The notes under the pieces are model-generated. The model did not search any database and was not told where the DNA came from. It worked only from the letters and a program-made list of their open reading frames with translations. Shown here one piece after another: positions 45,411 to 54,176 of a stretch of DNA of 64,000 nucleotides. How positions within the stretch are numbered: the first letter of the stretch is position 1; every line of letters begins with the position of its first letter. The DNA is from Sphaerisporangium melleum (GTDB lineage: Bacteria; Actinomycetota; Actinomycetes; Streptosporangiales; Streptosporangiaceae), in assembly GCF_014646695.1 (NCBI RefSeq), contig NZ_BMNT01000030.1, positions 47,961 through 111,960 on the forward strand. The letters run 5' to 3'. The position numbers were made by a program, and so were the translations under genes.

Positions 45411-45695
45411 CCTCCGTCGACACCCCCACCCAGACCAGGACGCTCATATCCAGCGTGTTCGGTCGTGGGGTCATCGTGCGCTTCTTGGGCCGGGTGAGGT
45501 TCCTGGACACGGCCGAGGGCAGGCACCTTTCCGCGGAGCCTGCCCTCGGCCGTCACCCCAAAGACGATCGGCGGGAGCGTCGATACGACATCGGCGGCCA
45601 CGACTTGCCTCAGACGACCAGCCGGAGGCCCGGATTCGCCCGTACCAGTCAGCAAGGCGCAGGTTGCTCGAATGACGCCCGTGCGGTCGCTGTGA
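45411..45695. other. Intergenic, no gene recognised
   Basis: About 285 bases between convergent genes. No convincing ORF. I could not identify a clean terminator hairpin by eye. Confidence 0.4.
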
Positions 45696-47036
45696 TCAGG
45701 CGGACTGGCCGCGGGCGATGTAGAGGCTCATGTCGGTGAAGTCGAGGGTGATGGTGCAGGGCTTGTGGAAGCTGTGGAAGAAGGAGGCCGGCACGTCGAA
45801 CCCGTTGGGGGCGAGCGGCGCGTTGGGGGGCGTGAAGCAGTAGATGCCGTTGGCGGCGACGTCGCCGAGGCGCATCTCATTCGGGTAGCAGGGGTAGGCG
45901 ACGGTCGGGTGGCTGCCGGCGAAGGTCTCGACCGGGCGGTCGCGGTCGATGCGGACCTGCAACTGCTTGGCCGTTTCCGCGTTGACGATCCCGGCGACCT
46001 CGCTCTCTCCACCGAAGAGCACGCCCACCACCCCGGTGCCGGAGCCGGCGCCGCCGGCGATGCTACCCCTGGTGTGCAGCGCGTGCTCGCGGGCCAGCCA
46101 CATCGGCAAGGGCTTGGTGCCCGCCCCTGCGGCGGCCGCGCGCGCCTTCCTGGCCGTCTCGGGGGTCCGGCGGCGCAGGATCAGCTGCCGGCCCGCGTAG
46201 TCGAAGGTGGTCAGCAAGTGGTAGAAGACCCACATGCCGATCATGCCGTCGCTGTCGGTGTCGACATCTTCGCCCGAATCCGTCGTCGACCAGCTCACGG
46301 GGACGTTTCGCAGTTCGATGCCGCCCAGCTTGATCGACTCCAGCGCCCCGTAGTGCACCCACACGGTGCCGTTCAGGAAATCGATTTTCTCACTGACGAC
46401 GGGGCTCAGCCCGGCCTCCTTGGCCACCGACCCCGTCACCTGCAGATTGGGAGCGCCGGTGTAGAACGTGAAGGTCTTCGCCGGCCCGCCGTTGACCGAG
46501 ACTCCCTCCACCAGCGGTATCGGGTCCATCTGCTTCCACTTCAGCTGTGCGGTGTCGCCGTGGACCTGATACGCCTCGCCAGAGAACGACGCGAACCATT
46601 TGGCGTAGCTGTCCTCTTCGGCGACTCGCCAATGGGGTGCGGAGAGGGAAAGCTTGTCCTGCCGGATGTAGCAGTCGGCCAGCAGCCGGTTGGCATCCCT
46701 GTCGTCGGGCGCCAGCGTGACAGCCAGCTTGAGATATCTCTCGGCATCGGTGAACTGGTTGGCCAGTAGCCCGACATAGCCACGCCGGGTGGCCGCGTGC
46801 AGGTTCTTGGGGTCTTTTTTCAGGATCTCCTCGTACGCGCGGCCGGCCTGTTCGAACTTGCCGGCCTTGAACAGCGCGTCAGCATCGTCGCCACCGGCTG
46901 ACGCCGTGGCGGTCCCGCTCAGCGACGGCGCGGCCGTGGCAGTCCCGGCCAGCAGCGGCGCGGCCGTGGCGGCACCGGCCAGCACGGCGGCGCCCCGCAG
47001 CAGCGAACGCCGGTCCCATTGTCTGTCCTCAGGCAT
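45696..47036 (-). CDS. Tat-exported TPR and aspartyl-protease-like protein lacking catalytic Asp
   Basis: 446 residues from ATG 47036 behind GGGAGAAGG. A twin-arginine signal is visible (DRRSLLRGAAVLAGAA). Residues about 50-135 are TPR repeats (ADALFKAGKFEQAGRAYEEI). The rest has a retropepsin-like duplicated fold, but the sites where Asp-Thr/Ser-Gly is expected read TFTFYTGAPN (Tyr192) and VVGVLFGGESEV. Both aspartates are therefore missing and peptidase activity is doubtful; a binding role is more likely. No operon partner is evident. Confidence 0.78.
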   Translation of the reverse strand: MPEDRQWDRRSLLRGAAVLAGAATAAPLLAGTATAAPSLSGTATASAGGDDADALFKAGKFEQAGRAYEEILKKDPKNLHAATRRGYVGLLANQFTDAERYLKLAVTLAPDDRDANRLLADCYIRQDKLSLSAPHWRVAEEDSYAKWFASFSGEAYQVHGDTAQLKWKQMDPIPLVEGVSVNGGPAKTFTFYTGAPNLQVTGSVAKEAGLSPVVSEKIDFLNGTVWVHYGALESIKLGGIELRNVPVSWSTTDSGEDVDTDSDGMIGMWVFYHLLTTFDYAGRQLILRRRTPETARKARAAAAGAGTKPLPMWLAREHALHTRGSIAGGAGSGTGVVGVLFGGESEVAGIVNAETAKQLQVRIDRDRPVETFAGSHPTVAYPCYPNEMRLGDVAANGIYCFTPPNAPLAPNGFDVPASFFHSFHKPCTITLDFTDMSLYIARGQSA

Positions 47037-47215
47037 GGCCTTCTCCCTTTCGTGGTCGCCTTCACCGGACCTTTCTGTCCGGCGGGCCGGTCACGGCCGG
47101 GTTTCGCCGCACGCTCGCCACCTCGGCCGCCGACCCCCACCCACTGTCGGCCAGCCGTGTCCCCGCCCCGTCCGCGCAGTGTCATGACCGTGTCACGGCC
47201 GCAACCGACGCGGGC

Positions 47216-47590
47216 AGCCCCGTTCCGGTCGCTCCAGCACCTACCGGCCTGGGCCGACCGCCGCCGCACCTTCGAGCGCGTTGCGGCCTCGCTGCGCCCG
47301 GGGGACGCTTCGCCTGGAAGGCCGTCGCCTTCGACCAGCACATCGCCGTACGTCTCGACGGCGAGCGCCAGCCGACACCCGTACCGAACACCACCCGCTT
47401 CGCCGTGGGCGGCGACCGCATCGACATCGTCCTCGACGACGGCTCGACATCGTCCTCCTGGTGGGCGACGAAGAACGAGTGGCTCGGCCTGATCGACGTC
47501 GCGGGCCTCGAACTGGCAGCGCTGTACGGCGGCTTCTCCCACGAACCTTCCACCGAGGACAGTCGCGAATACGCGTTCATCACCCGCCGA
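47216..47590 (+). pseudogene. SAM-methyltransferase remnant (C-terminal part)
   Basis: A frame reads GRFAWKAVAFDQHIAVRLDG then RIDIVLDDGSTSSSWWATKN, EWLGLIDVAGLELAALYGGF and EDSREYAFITRR, characteristic of the C-terminal half of a class I SAM methyltransferase common in actinomycetes. A preceding piece (RRRTFERVAASLRPG) is in another frame; the join is a G-run near 47300 where one base appears missing. There is no N-terminal SAM-binding region and the reading frame runs on past the family end, so it is broken. Confidence 0.75.
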
Positions 47591-47646
47591 CCTCCCGCGC
47601 CTGGGGCCTGTCCAAGAAAACCACCCTGTACAGGCCCCTTGAACGG

Positions 47647-48171
47647 TCACCCGCTGGATGTTTTGGCCCATGGACGCAGCCGGGGCCACCAGCCGGGTAC
47701 GGCCGCGCGATATTCCTCGTACTCGGCGCCGAAGCTCCTGCGCAGGGCCGGCTCCTCGTATAGCCGCACGAAGCAGAAGACCGCGACGAACGTGATGGCG
47801 GCGTACCAGAGCAGCCCGGACCGCGCGAGCAGGAGCCCTTGGCCGACGATGGCCGCGAGTACTCCCACGTACATCGGGTTGCGGACATACCGGTACAGCC
47901 CGCCGACCACCAGGTGCTCGGGAGGTGCGACGGGCGCGGGAGTCCCGAACCCTTCGGTCACGAAGCGGACGAAGGCGTCGACCAGCACGGCGCCTCCCAC
48001 CAGGATGAGCACGACCCCGGTCACTCGAAGCGGGACGGCGGCCCACGAGAGTCCGTCGGGCAGGTCCGCCATCCGCCAGCGAGTGACCCACCACGGCCCG
48101 AACCCAGCCACACCGCCCGGCGCCAGGGCAAAGAACACCGCACTCCCGACGGCCGCAGGCGTCCTGCGCAT
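47647..48171 (-). CDS. ICMT/PEMT-like membrane methyltransferase
   Basis: 174 residues with four hydrophobic helices. The C-terminal pattern GLYRYVRNPMYVGVLAAIVG and then YEEPALRRSFGAEYEEYRAA is the signature of the isoprenylcysteine carboxyl methyltransferase family and bacterial relatives, which use SAM at the membrane. The ATG at 48171 follows a dyad-rich region at 48199-48221. The bacterial substrate is unknown. A single gene with no partner. Confidence 0.88.
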   Translation of the reverse strand: MRRTPAAVGSAVFFALAPGGVAGFGPWWVTRWRMADLPDGLSWAAVPLRVTGVVLILVGGAVLVDAFVRFVTEGFGTPAPVAPPEHLVVGGLYRYVRNPMYVGVLAAIVGQGLLLARSGLLWYAAITFVAVFCFVRLYEEPALRRSFGAEYEEYRAAVPGWWPRLRPWAKTSSG

Positions 48172-48198
48172 GTCCCACCACGCCCCTTCGCAGATAAC

Positions 48199-48221
48199 TC
48201 ATCAGATGATGAATAATCATC
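48199..48221. promoter_or_regulatory. Dyad operator before the ICMT-like gene
   Basis: TCATC-AGAT-GATGA (48199-48212) overlaps GATGA-ATAA-TCATC (48208-48221), giving three alternating half-sites with a 9-base period in an AT-rich patch. It is typical of an operator for a winged-helix or MarR-type regulator. The regulator is not identified. Confidence 0.55.
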
Positions 48222-48295
48222 TCGAGCTTACCCCGCGGACGATCAGCCGGCGAGGGGTGATCCACTTTCGGAGGACGGCGATAGCGAGATGGACG

Positions 48296-48970
48296 TCACC
48301 GGTCCAGAGCGTCGGCCAGTTCTTCGGGTCGGCTGAGCGCGACGAGATGACCCCCGGGCAGGGTCTCGGGAGTGATGCCGAGGCGCTGCTGGGCGACGCG
48401 GGTCTGGAACTCGACCGGGAACAGCCGGTCCGCAACGCTGCTCAGGACCACGGTGGGCACATCGGGCCAGGCGTCCAGCGGCCATGGCTGCTCGAACGGC
48501 GTACCCGACTGCGGTGGCTCATTGGTCGCCATCGCCTCCTTGACGATGTGCTCGGGCACGTCGTGGAAGAAGTACACCAACGGGTCGAACGGCTCATCGG
48601 ACGGACGACCCTCACGGAGATCACATTCGCGACGGGCCTGGTCCTGACCGGTGTTGGTCCACCATTCGCCTCCGGTCTCACCGGGTGCCGGAATCATCGC
48701 ATTGACGAGGACCAGCCGTGAGACCGGCAGCCGATCGCAGACCAGCGGGGCGGTCAGGCCGCCCATCGACTGGCCCACGACCACCAGGTCGCCACGCCGG
48801 CCCGCCGCCTCGATCACCGTGTCCGCGTACTCCGACAGGCCCGCGCTGTCGTCCGCCGCGGGCAGGTCGACCACGATCGCTTCGTGGCCGCGCCGCTCCA
48901 GCTCGGGGACGAGCCGATGCCAGTACCAGGCGGCGCCGCCGGCGCCGGGGATGAGGATGTACGTCGCCAT
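48296..48970 (-). CDS. Alpha/beta-hydrolase (salicylate-esterase-like)
   Basis: 224 residues from ATG 48970. YILIPGAGGAAWYWHRLVPEL is the oxyanion region, VVGQSMGGLTAPLV the nucleophile elbow (Ser), the acid is near VADRLFPVE, and the His is in LPGGHLVALSRPEEL. It belongs to the EstC/MES-like alpha/beta-hydrolases. It is divergent from the HxlR-type regulator; the 12-base palindrome CACCAATCGGTG lies between them, so it is probably controlled by it. Confidence 0.91.
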   Translation of the reverse strand: MATYILIPGAGGAAWYWHRLVPELERRGHEAIVVDLPAADDSAGLSEYADTVIEAAGRRGDLVVVGQSMGGLTAPLVCDRLPVSRLVLVNAMIPAPGETGGEWWTNTGQDQARRECDLREGRPSDEPFDPLVYFFHDVPEHIVKEAMATNEPPQSGTPFEQPWPLDAWPDVPTVVLSSVADRLFPVEFQTRVAQQRLGITPETLPGGHLVALSRPEELADALDR

Positions 48971-48983
48971 GGTGCGAAGTTAG

Positions 48984-48995
48984 CACCAATCGGTG
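48984..48995. promoter_or_regulatory. Palindromic operator between hydrolase and HxlR gene
   Basis: CACC-AATC-GGTG, a 12-base dyad, lies in the short divergent intergenic region, 14 bases from the hydrolase ATG. It is probably the binding site of the HxlR-type regulator. Confidence 0.55.
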
Positions 48996-49016
48996 TCAAA
49001 CCAATACTATAAATGG

Positions 49017-49664
49017 GTGACGCGCGCATATGACGATCCCTGCGGCCTTGCCCGGGCACTCAACCTGGTCGGCGACCGATGGGCGTTGCTGATCGTCCGT
49101 GAGCTGCTGCTGGGGCCGAAACGCTTCACCCAACTGCGGCGCGGCCTTCCCGGAGCGAGTCAGAGCATGCTCACCGCCCGACTCGCCGAACTGGAAGAGG
49201 CCCAGGTCGTACGGCGGCGCAGGCTGGGCCCGCCGGCGAGCACATGGGCGTACGAACTGACCGAATGGGGTCGCGAGCTCCAGCCCGCCCTGGTGCCGCT
49301 GGCCAGGTGGGGCAGTCGAAGTCCGCTGACCTCGTCGGCCGAGCTGAGCGTCGACGCGCTGGCCCTCGCCCTGACGACCACCTTCGACCCGGCCGCGGCG
49401 GGTGATCTGGAGGTTCGGTGTCAACTCCGCCTCGACGGTGACACCCTCCTGCTCACCATCTACGACGGAAAAATGGATGTGACGCGCGCTGATGCGTCCG
49501 ACGCGGACATGGTGATCGAAACCAGCGCCGTGGGGCTCCGCGCGCTCACCTTCGGCGGCGCGTCTCTCGATGCCGTCGACGCCACCATCCAAGGCGACCG
49601 CGAAACCGTGGCCCGGCTCCTGCGACTCTTCAAACGCCCAACGCCGATCACCACACTGGACTGA
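49017..49664 (+). CDS. HxlR-family regulator with C-terminal SCP2-like domain
   Basis: 215 residues from GTG 49017 (MTRAYDDPCGLARAL); an earlier in-frame GTG at 48993 adds eight residues. The winged helix-turn-helix is HxlR type: LNLVGDRWALLIVRELLLGP then KRFTQLRRGLPGASQSMLTA. The C-terminal 100 residues resemble a sterol-carrier-type domain found fused to such regulators. No ribosome site precedes 49017, while TACTATAAATG lies just upstream, so a leaderless transcript is possible. It is divergent from the hydrolase it probably controls. Confidence 0.87.
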   Translation: MTRAYDDPCGLARALNLVGDRWALLIVRELLLGPKRFTQLRRGLPGASQSMLTARLAELEEAQVVRRRRLGPPASTWAYELTEWGRELQPALVPLARWGSRSPLTSSAELSVDALALALTTTFDPAAAGDLEVRCQLRLDGDTLLLTIYDGKMDVTRADASDADMVIETSAVGLRALTFGGASLDAVDATIQGDRETVARLLRLFKRPTPITTLD

Positions 49665-49936
49665 ACACGTCCAGCGGAAGTAGCCACGTGCCCGGTTGCT
49701 CGTCAGATGCTGTGAGCACGCACGCGCCGACGGCGGATGGTCGGGGGCGGGGTCGGGCCCCGGTAGAACCGGAAGGCAGAGGAAGGCGCGCCGTGCAGGC
49801 TTCGAACCGGAGTAAGCGCCTCGGCTTCGTCGTACGCAGTTCACCCTCTGGGAGCCGTCTGCGCCTCAAGCCCGGAAATCCACCTGTGGCGATCTGGGGA
49901 GGTGCTACGCCTGATCGCGACAGACCCGCGTGCCGG
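49665..49936. other. Intergenic, no gene recognised
   Basis: 270 bases between the HxlR gene and the broken XRE gene, which is convergent with it. Short ORFs lack features and no terminator stem was evident. Confidence 0.4.
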
Positions 49937-51314
49937 TTACGCGGCCAGCTTGTGGTCGTACAGTTGGGCGAACTCTGAGGAGTCTCCGGCCGCGTGGCGG
50001 AGTGGAGCCAGTTCCTCCAGCGTCCTGCGTGAGCCGTTCACCCTGGCTAGTAGTTCCATTCCCTCCGCCAGGGCGTCGGCGGTCTCTCCTGAGGCGAGCA
50101 GCGCGTTCGCCAGGCATGAGCGGTAGTAGAGACGGTTTCGTTCCCCGAGCGCCGGATCGGTGAGCAGGCGTTGGAAGTGGTCGACGGCGATCAGTGGTCT
50201 GCCGAGGACCATCGTGGTTAGCCCTTCGAAGTAGGTGAGCACGTTGGGGGTCAGGAAGCCGGTCCATTCGGGGTCGTCGTCGTGGCTGCCGCGTTCGAGC
50301 TCCCGCCAGGCCGTCGCGATCGCCTGGCGGCAGGGTAGCTGCTCGCCCAGCGTCGCCTGAGTGGTGGCCTCCCGGATCCCCAGCAGCGCGTACACCCGAG
50401 GCGTTGCCCATCCGCGCGCCGCGTCCCTGCCCACCGCGACCATCCGCAACGCCTCACGCGCCCGGCCGGGATTACACCGCGCGTCCCGCACGGCCTGCAT
50501 GGCCAGGTAGGACGCGGCGTTCACCCGAAGTTGCTCATCACTCGCCTGGCCCGAATACAGGTACGCCTCGCTGTACAACCGCCGGGCAGCGTCCTGATGC
50601 CCGGAGTCGTAGGCGAGCCATCCCGCGCAAAGGCACAGCTCCCCGGCCATGGACAACAGCCGGTGCCCCACCGATTCGGTGTAGTCGGCCTCGTCGAGCA
50701 TCCGCCGCACGCGGGCGAGCTGGCGAAGCGCGGGACCGAACAGAATGCCACCGCCGACCTGCTGGTCCTGGACCCAGTCGTCGCCTCCAGGCACTTGAGA
50801 TGCGCCACGTCGACCTTGCCTGGAATGTCCGCCGAGCCCAAGCCCATGCCTACGGCGAGACCACCGGCCACTACACCGGCGAAATGCCGCCGATCCATCT
50901 CCATATCAGCATTGGTGCCCGCGAAGTCGGCGCTCGCCACACGGGCTTGCCCATGATCAATGGCAGCAGGGCGTGGCGGGGCATGTCGATGGCGTCGGCG
51001 AACCGGACCAGTTCCCGGATGTCGTACAGGGTGCCGCGTTCGCCGTGTTCGATGCGGTTGACGGTGCTCTGTGACCAGCCGACCAGGCTCGCCAGCTCCA
51101 GCTGGCTCAGCCCCATGGCCGCGCGGACCAGCGCGACGAACGCCGGCAGGTCACCGCAGGCCAGTACCTTGCGCATCGGCTCCGAGTCCCATAGCCACGC
51201 CGGGTTCGCGGGACGGGCACCCCGGCTCACCCGCAGACACGGCGCACACGCCGGGTCACGGCTGTACCAGCTCAACCTGGCCCTCCGGCACCCCGGACAC
51301 AGCCGCCCACTCAT
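49937..51314 (-). pseudogene. XRE regulator with helical sensor region, two frameshifts
   Basis: The N-terminal frame starts at ATG 51314 (MSGRLCPGCRRARLSWYSRD) and contains an XRE helix-turn-helix (MGLSQLELASLVGWSQSTVN). Near 50920 the coding continues in a second frame (EMDRRHFAGVVAGGLAVGMG) and near 50780 in a third (WVQDQQVGGGILFGPALRQL, on to YDHKLAA). Each break is explained by one missing base. The intact family has a C-terminal region of about 300 residues with TPR-like helices. It sits next to the broken RsbW-like ATPase, a pair common in actinomycetes. Either pseudogene or sequence error. Confidence 0.8.
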
Positions 51315-51500
51315 CGGCCACCCCTCCACCGCCGTCCCAGGCAGGTCACCGTACGGCGGCCCCACCACATCCGCCATGCCAACCTGGCATAACCGACTGT
51401 GTTGTGTCGATGACTTTCCGAGGTTGGGCTTCGGCTCCCGCTATCCGACGCTGGCAGCCGCCCGCGACAGCGGCTCCACAGCCCGGCAGAGGGGATCGAC

Positions 51501-51981
51501 ATGCAGCAACGCGTCACCCATGTCTTCACCGTGATCTCGACCGTCGACCAGGTACCGGTGGCCAGGCACGAGACGGTCAAGACGCTCGCCACCTGGGGGA
51601 TCGACGAGGAGAACGCGTACACCGCGAGCCTGATCGTCACCGAACTGGGTCGCCAACGTCGCCGAGCACGCCGCGGCCCACTCGCCCATAGCGACCGTGC
51701 TGCTCGCCGCCGACGCCTACTGGCTCACCATCGCCGTACACGACACGCACCCGCGACTGCCCCGCATACCGGCGATCCCGCACGACGACGGCGGCCGAGG
51801 ACTGCTCATGGTCATGCTGCTGACCGAGGAGTCCGGTGGCCGACACACCATCGAACCGACACCCGAGGGCGGCAAACACATCGTCGTCCACCTACCGCGC
51901 CCTATCGTTGCAACAGACCCGCTTGAACCTGGTGGCGCGGCGGCAGAGAGGCGGATCGAAACTCACTATCCCGGACGGTGA
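51501..51981 (+). pseudogene. RsbW-like HATPase (anti-sigma kinase type), frameshifted
   Basis: ATG 51501 (MQQRVTHVFTVISTVDQVPV) with GAGGGG upstream opens an HATPase_c-type protein of about 160 residues. The reading frame runs through YTASLIVTEL; then an extra G near 51644 shifts it, and the correct continuation is VANVAEHAAAHSPIATVLLA, then GRGLLMVMLLTEESGG, ending at 51981. The N-box and the Gly-rich ATP lid are split across the frames. Intact members phosphorylate anti-anti-sigma factors or serve as small ATPase partners of XRE/DUF397 proteins. The neighbouring XRE gene is damaged too. Confidence 0.78.
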
Positions 51982-52130
51982 GCCGACCCAGCACCCCCCA
52001 GTAGGGGTATTCACTAAGTGACAAGTTCCCCCAGTACGAGGAACCGTCCCCTGGGCGTGACGATGAACGGCGTGCCGTAGGCGTAGAGGAGGAACTCATC
52101 CTCTCCACCTCCTGCTCGGGGAGGGGCACC

Positions 52131-52748
52131 CTACCGTGAGTCAGTCTGACGTGCGACTGTCGACCTCCTAGAGAGGCGTTTTGCTTGTCTCTCTCGGAAC
52201 GCTGCTTCCCACTGACGATGGAACTCGTCCGGATCGCCACCGAGCTGCACGATCAGCCGTTGGAGAGGCTGCCAGCTGGGGAGGTGTCGTCCCGAAAGGA
52301 TGCTGTACGCAGTTGAGCGGGCCATGCCGGCCTGCTCCGCGTAACGACTTAGCTTCCAGACTGGCGCTCTCTGCTGAAGAGTCCGCAGTGCGATGACGAG
52401 TCCCATGTGAGCAGGGCTAAGGCTGTCATCTGGATTCTTTTGGCCGCTATCGGATTCTTCTGGACGATCGTCGCGCTCCTCGTCTACCGCGTCTTCCCAT
52501 AAAACAAGCACCTGACGCATCGACTCCTCGCCACCAAGAGCCTTCCCTAGGGCTTCCGTGACCGCACGGCTTGGCATATTTGGGCCGGTCAGAGCCTTGT
52601 AGACGGTCTGATGCGAGTAGTTGATTTGTGAGCCCAACGTTGACACGGGTGGGTCCCCGTGACGCAGTACAAGATCTTGAAGGAAGAGGAAAAAGTCGAG
52701 ACGCTTCCCTGGCGGCAAGGAAGGGCGTCGAAGAGGTTTCTTTGCCAC
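52131..52748 (-). CDS. XRE-like regulator with two helix-turn-helix domains
   Basis: 205 residues from GTG 52748. Two similar HTH regions: LRHGDPPVSTLGSQINYSHQ followed by TVYKAL, and LSRYAEQAGMARSTAYSILS near the C-terminus, joined by an acidic linker (DEERDDRPEESDSGQKNPDD). This layout is common in actinobacterial phage-like or island regulators. Its GC content is lower than that of the genes to the left, consistent with the start of an acquired region. It is divergent from the small membrane protein at 52983. Confidence 0.84.
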   Translation of the reverse strand: MAKKPLRRPSLPPGKRLDFFLFLQDLVLRHGDPPVSTLGSQINYSHQTVYKALTGPNMPSRAVTEALGKALGGEESMRQVLVLWEDAVDEERDDRPEESDSGQKNPDDSLSPAHMGLVIALRTLQQRAPVWKLSRYAEQAGMARSTAYSILSGRHLPSWQPLQRLIVQLGGDPDEFHRQWEAAFRERQAKRLSRRSTVARQTDSR

Positions 52749-52901
52749 AGCGCATCACCTGCCGTTTTGTCCTGGTTTGCGTAGTGCTGTCCGCATCTAT
52801 CAGTACGGTATCAACTGGATGTCTACTCTTTGTCACGTTGCAATTGCTATGGCTACCTGCGGTTCTAGTGTCTGAGAGAGTAGACGTCCAATAGACAACA
52901 C

Positions 52902-52964
52902 GAAGACCCGCACGTGATGGCCGGATCGGCTCGCAACCATGACCGGCATCTCGCACGGGTCTTC
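52902..52964. repeat. Inverted repeat before the small membrane protein
   Basis: GAAGACCCG (52902-52910) pairs with CGGGTCTTC (52956-52964); the inner arms also partly match (CCGG near 52921 and 52943). The element would form an RNA stem-loop about 20 bases before the ATG at 52983, so it could act in transcription or translation control. It might also be a mobile-element end. Confidence 0.5.
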
Positions 52965-52982
52965 TGAGACACGAGGAGAACT

Positions 52983-53225
52983 ATGGCGGCTCCCAGTCCC
53001 GATTCCATCATGCCCGATGACCGCTCGCAGGTGGAAGTTTCTGAGCTCTCCACGAACGCGGCACCCGACCGGTACGGGCGGGCGGGTGACTTGATCGCGT
53101 TGGTGCTGATACTGGCCGCACCGCTGACCTTGGTGCTCTTCGGCAAGGCCAGTGTGGCGATGGTCATCGCCGTCGCCGAATTCGTCGCCATCGTGCTTCG
53201 AGCCTGGTGGCGCGGCCACAAGTAG
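52983..53225 (+). CDS. Small single-domain membrane protein
   Basis: 80 residues from ATG 52983 behind GAGGAG. The N-terminal half is hydrophilic; two hydrophobic segments (AGDLIALVLILAAPLTLVLF and VAMVIAVAEFVAIVLRAW) form a helical hairpin, and the C-terminus is basic (RGHK). No family recognised. Small two-helix membrane proteins of this kind are common beside XRE regulators on mobile islands. Confidence 0.72.
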   Translation: MAAPSPDSIMPDDRSQVEVSELSTNAAPDRYGRAGDLIALVLILAAPLTLVLFGKASVAMVIAVAEFVAIVLRAWWRGHK

Positions 53226-53321
53226 CTAGCGCTGTTACGGCTCGCCGAACTTCCCCAGGTCTGCTCTCTGAAATTCCCCAGGTGAGGCGGCTCGCCGATC
53301 GAGGTGATCGGTTCGGTGGGT

Positions 53322-53372
53322 GGGTCTCCTCGACGCTGCGGTTGTCACGATCGCAACTTGTCGAGGAGACCC
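53322..53372. repeat. Perfect 13-bp inverted repeat next to the transposase remnant
   Basis: GGGTCTCCTCGAC (53322-53334) and GTCGAGGAGACCC (53360-53372) are perfect complements with a 25-base loop that itself contains GTTG/CAAC. It lies just before the IstA-like remnant and may be the IS end, its hairpin, or a terminator of the small membrane gene. Confidence 0.65.
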
Positions 53373-53379
53373 GTAACAC

Positions 53380-54110
53380 ATGCTCACATGGGGGGAAGAC
53401 GTGGAAGCGCACGCACTGCGGAAACGCGGCTGGACGATCTCGGCGATCGCGCGGCATCTCGGCCGGGACCGCAAGACGATCGCCGCGTATCTGAACGGGA
53501 CACGCGTTCCGGGCCGGCGACGCACCAGCGTGGTCGATCCGTTCGCGGTGTTTGAGGAGTACTGCCGGGTATGCGGGCGGGTATTCCACCTTCACCCGGG
53601 TGATCCGCAAGCGGGGTCTGCGCCCGCACTATGAGCCGTGCCAGCGTGTCGATAGGCGGGATGTCGCGATCATCGCTCATGAGCCGGGTGAGGAGGTGCA
53701 GTGGGATTGGGTTCACCTGTCTGGCCCCGCCTGCTCATTTGGCAGTGGCCGCACGCGGAGGCTTATCTGCTGGTCGGGGTGTTGCCGTATTCGGGGCGGT
53801 GGTGCGGCTGGCTGGCCCCGTCGACGGATCAGGCGCACCTGGTGGAGGCGCTGCATGAGGTGTGCTGGCGGTTGGGCGGGCTGACCCGGGTCTGACGTTT
53901 GATCAGAGGCCGGCGGTGGTGGACTGGCAGACCCGGGTCTGACGCCGTCGTTCGCGCAGGTCGCCAAGTACTACGGTGTTCAGGTCGCGGTGTGAGCTCT
54001 GCGGGTTGCCAACCGCAAGGGCGCGGTGAAAAGGGCCGACGACAGCGCCGCGCAACGGTTTTGGCGCACTCTGGGCGAGGACGCCGTACAACCCCACGTT
54101 AATTATACCC
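53380..54110 (+). pseudogene. Degenerate IS21-family transposase (IstA)
   Basis: The N-terminal HTH is intact (RKRGWTISAIARHLGRDRKT then IAAYLNGTR). Further pieces of the IstA protein appear in other frames: GYAGGYSTFTRVIRKRGLRP, EEVQWDWVHL, EAYLLVGVLPYSGRWCGWLA, then AQVAKYYGVQ and AAQRFWRTLGEDAV. The gene is shorter than intact IstA and crosses frames at least three times, with internal deletions. No IstB ATPase helper is visible. It marks an old insertion at the edge of the phosphorothioation island. Confidence 0.82.
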
Positions 54111-54176
54111 TGGTACGCTTGCCTCCCAAATGAATGGGATGGGTGCCCATCGATAGCCTGCGTGGCTGCTGGAGGC

